Shown piece after piece: positions 6,012 through 6,088 of a stretch of DNA of 6,088 nt. This DNA comes from an uncultured Angelakisella sp. (lineage in GTDB: Bacteria > Bacillota > Clostridia > Oscillospirales > Ruminococcaceae), in assembly GCA_947564495.1 (NCBI GenBank), contig CANOCD010000075.1, forward strand, positions 1 through 6,088, in the 5' to 3' direction. Numbering within the stretch: position 1 is the first letter of the stretch; every line of letters starts with the position of its first letter. The position numbers and the translations under genes are program-made. Under the pieces are notes generated by a model that ran no database searches, was not told the origin of the DNA, and saw only the letters and a list, made by a program, of their open reading frames with translations.

Positions 6012-6070
6012 CAGGGGTTGGGGCCCCAGGCAAGCACAGGGTAAAGTCCGAGACAGGCAAAGTTTAGGGC

Positions 6071-6088
6071 CGCCCTTTTCAAAGGGCG
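6071..6088. terminator. Strong hairpin at the right window edge, role unclear
   Basis: CGCCCTT (6071-6077) pairs with AAGGGCG (6082-6088) around a 4-base loop, and it may extend beyond the window. No T-run follows on the minus strand, and the plus-strand flank is not visible. It could belong to a terminator of a plus-strand transcript continuing rightward or to structure around the next gene. The stretch 6029-6070 before it shows nothing I can assign. Confidence 0.3.

Noticed and set aside
5762..6082. Minus-strand frame of 106 codons overlapping the start of the AraC-type gene
   Set aside because: It runs through the perfect promoter and ribosome site of the AraC-type gene, starts at TTG without a ribosome site, and its translation is proline-rich and unlike a real protein.
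1..6088. CRISPR arrays, tRNA or rRNA genes
   Set aside because: No regularly spaced repeats, cloverleaf-forming sequence or conserved rRNA stretches were seen on either strand.

Overview
The window looks like chromosomal DNA from a GC-rich, low-complexity-genome Firmicute, most plausibly a gut Clostridia of the Oscillospiraceae type. This rests on near-consensus AGGAGG ribosome sites, vegetative sigma-A type promoters (one a perfect TTGACA-17-TATAAT), a lipoprotein signal, an MsmK/UgpC-like ATPase with a lysine-rich insert, and a PD-(D/E)XK 'transposase'/Rpn-family protein. The taxon is an inference; no rRNA or marker gene is present.

Layout. Bases 1-259 (minus) hold the first 86 codons of a sugar-ABC-transporter ATPase, which runs off the left edge. 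A 350-base divergent intergenic region follows. It carries a good minus-strand promoter, a hairpin at the predicted transcript start, and a roughly 200-base leader for the ATPase. On the plus strand come a lipoprotein of unknown function (610-1473) and a PD-(D/E)XK nuclease-family gene (1503-2456). The nuclease gene probably has its own extended -10 promoter sitting on the lipoprotein stop codon. A strong hairpin terminator (2474-2509) separates these from a convergent minus-strand pair: a membrane-anchored AraC-family sensor-regulator (5931-3868), then, 18 bases downstream, a 439-residue protein I do not recognise (3849-2530). A perfect-consensus promoter at 5970-5998, embedded in G-tracts and overlapped by an inverted repeat, should drive this pair. 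Bases 6012-6088 hold no gene I can support.

The most interesting signal is inside the PD-(D/E)XK gene. A GGAGGTG ribosome site with 8-base spacing precedes an in-frame ATG at 2274. It could give a separate 60-residue C-terminal protein. In E. coli Rpn genes the C-terminal piece is made from an internal start and acts as an antitoxin to the full-length nuclease; the same gene-within-gene layout is visible here. The 3' part of this gene also has clearly lower GC and different codon use than the rest. The AraC regulator and its partner probably form one transcript, but the sequence does not show what they control. The orphan ATPase probably serves several sugar transporters encoded elsewhere.
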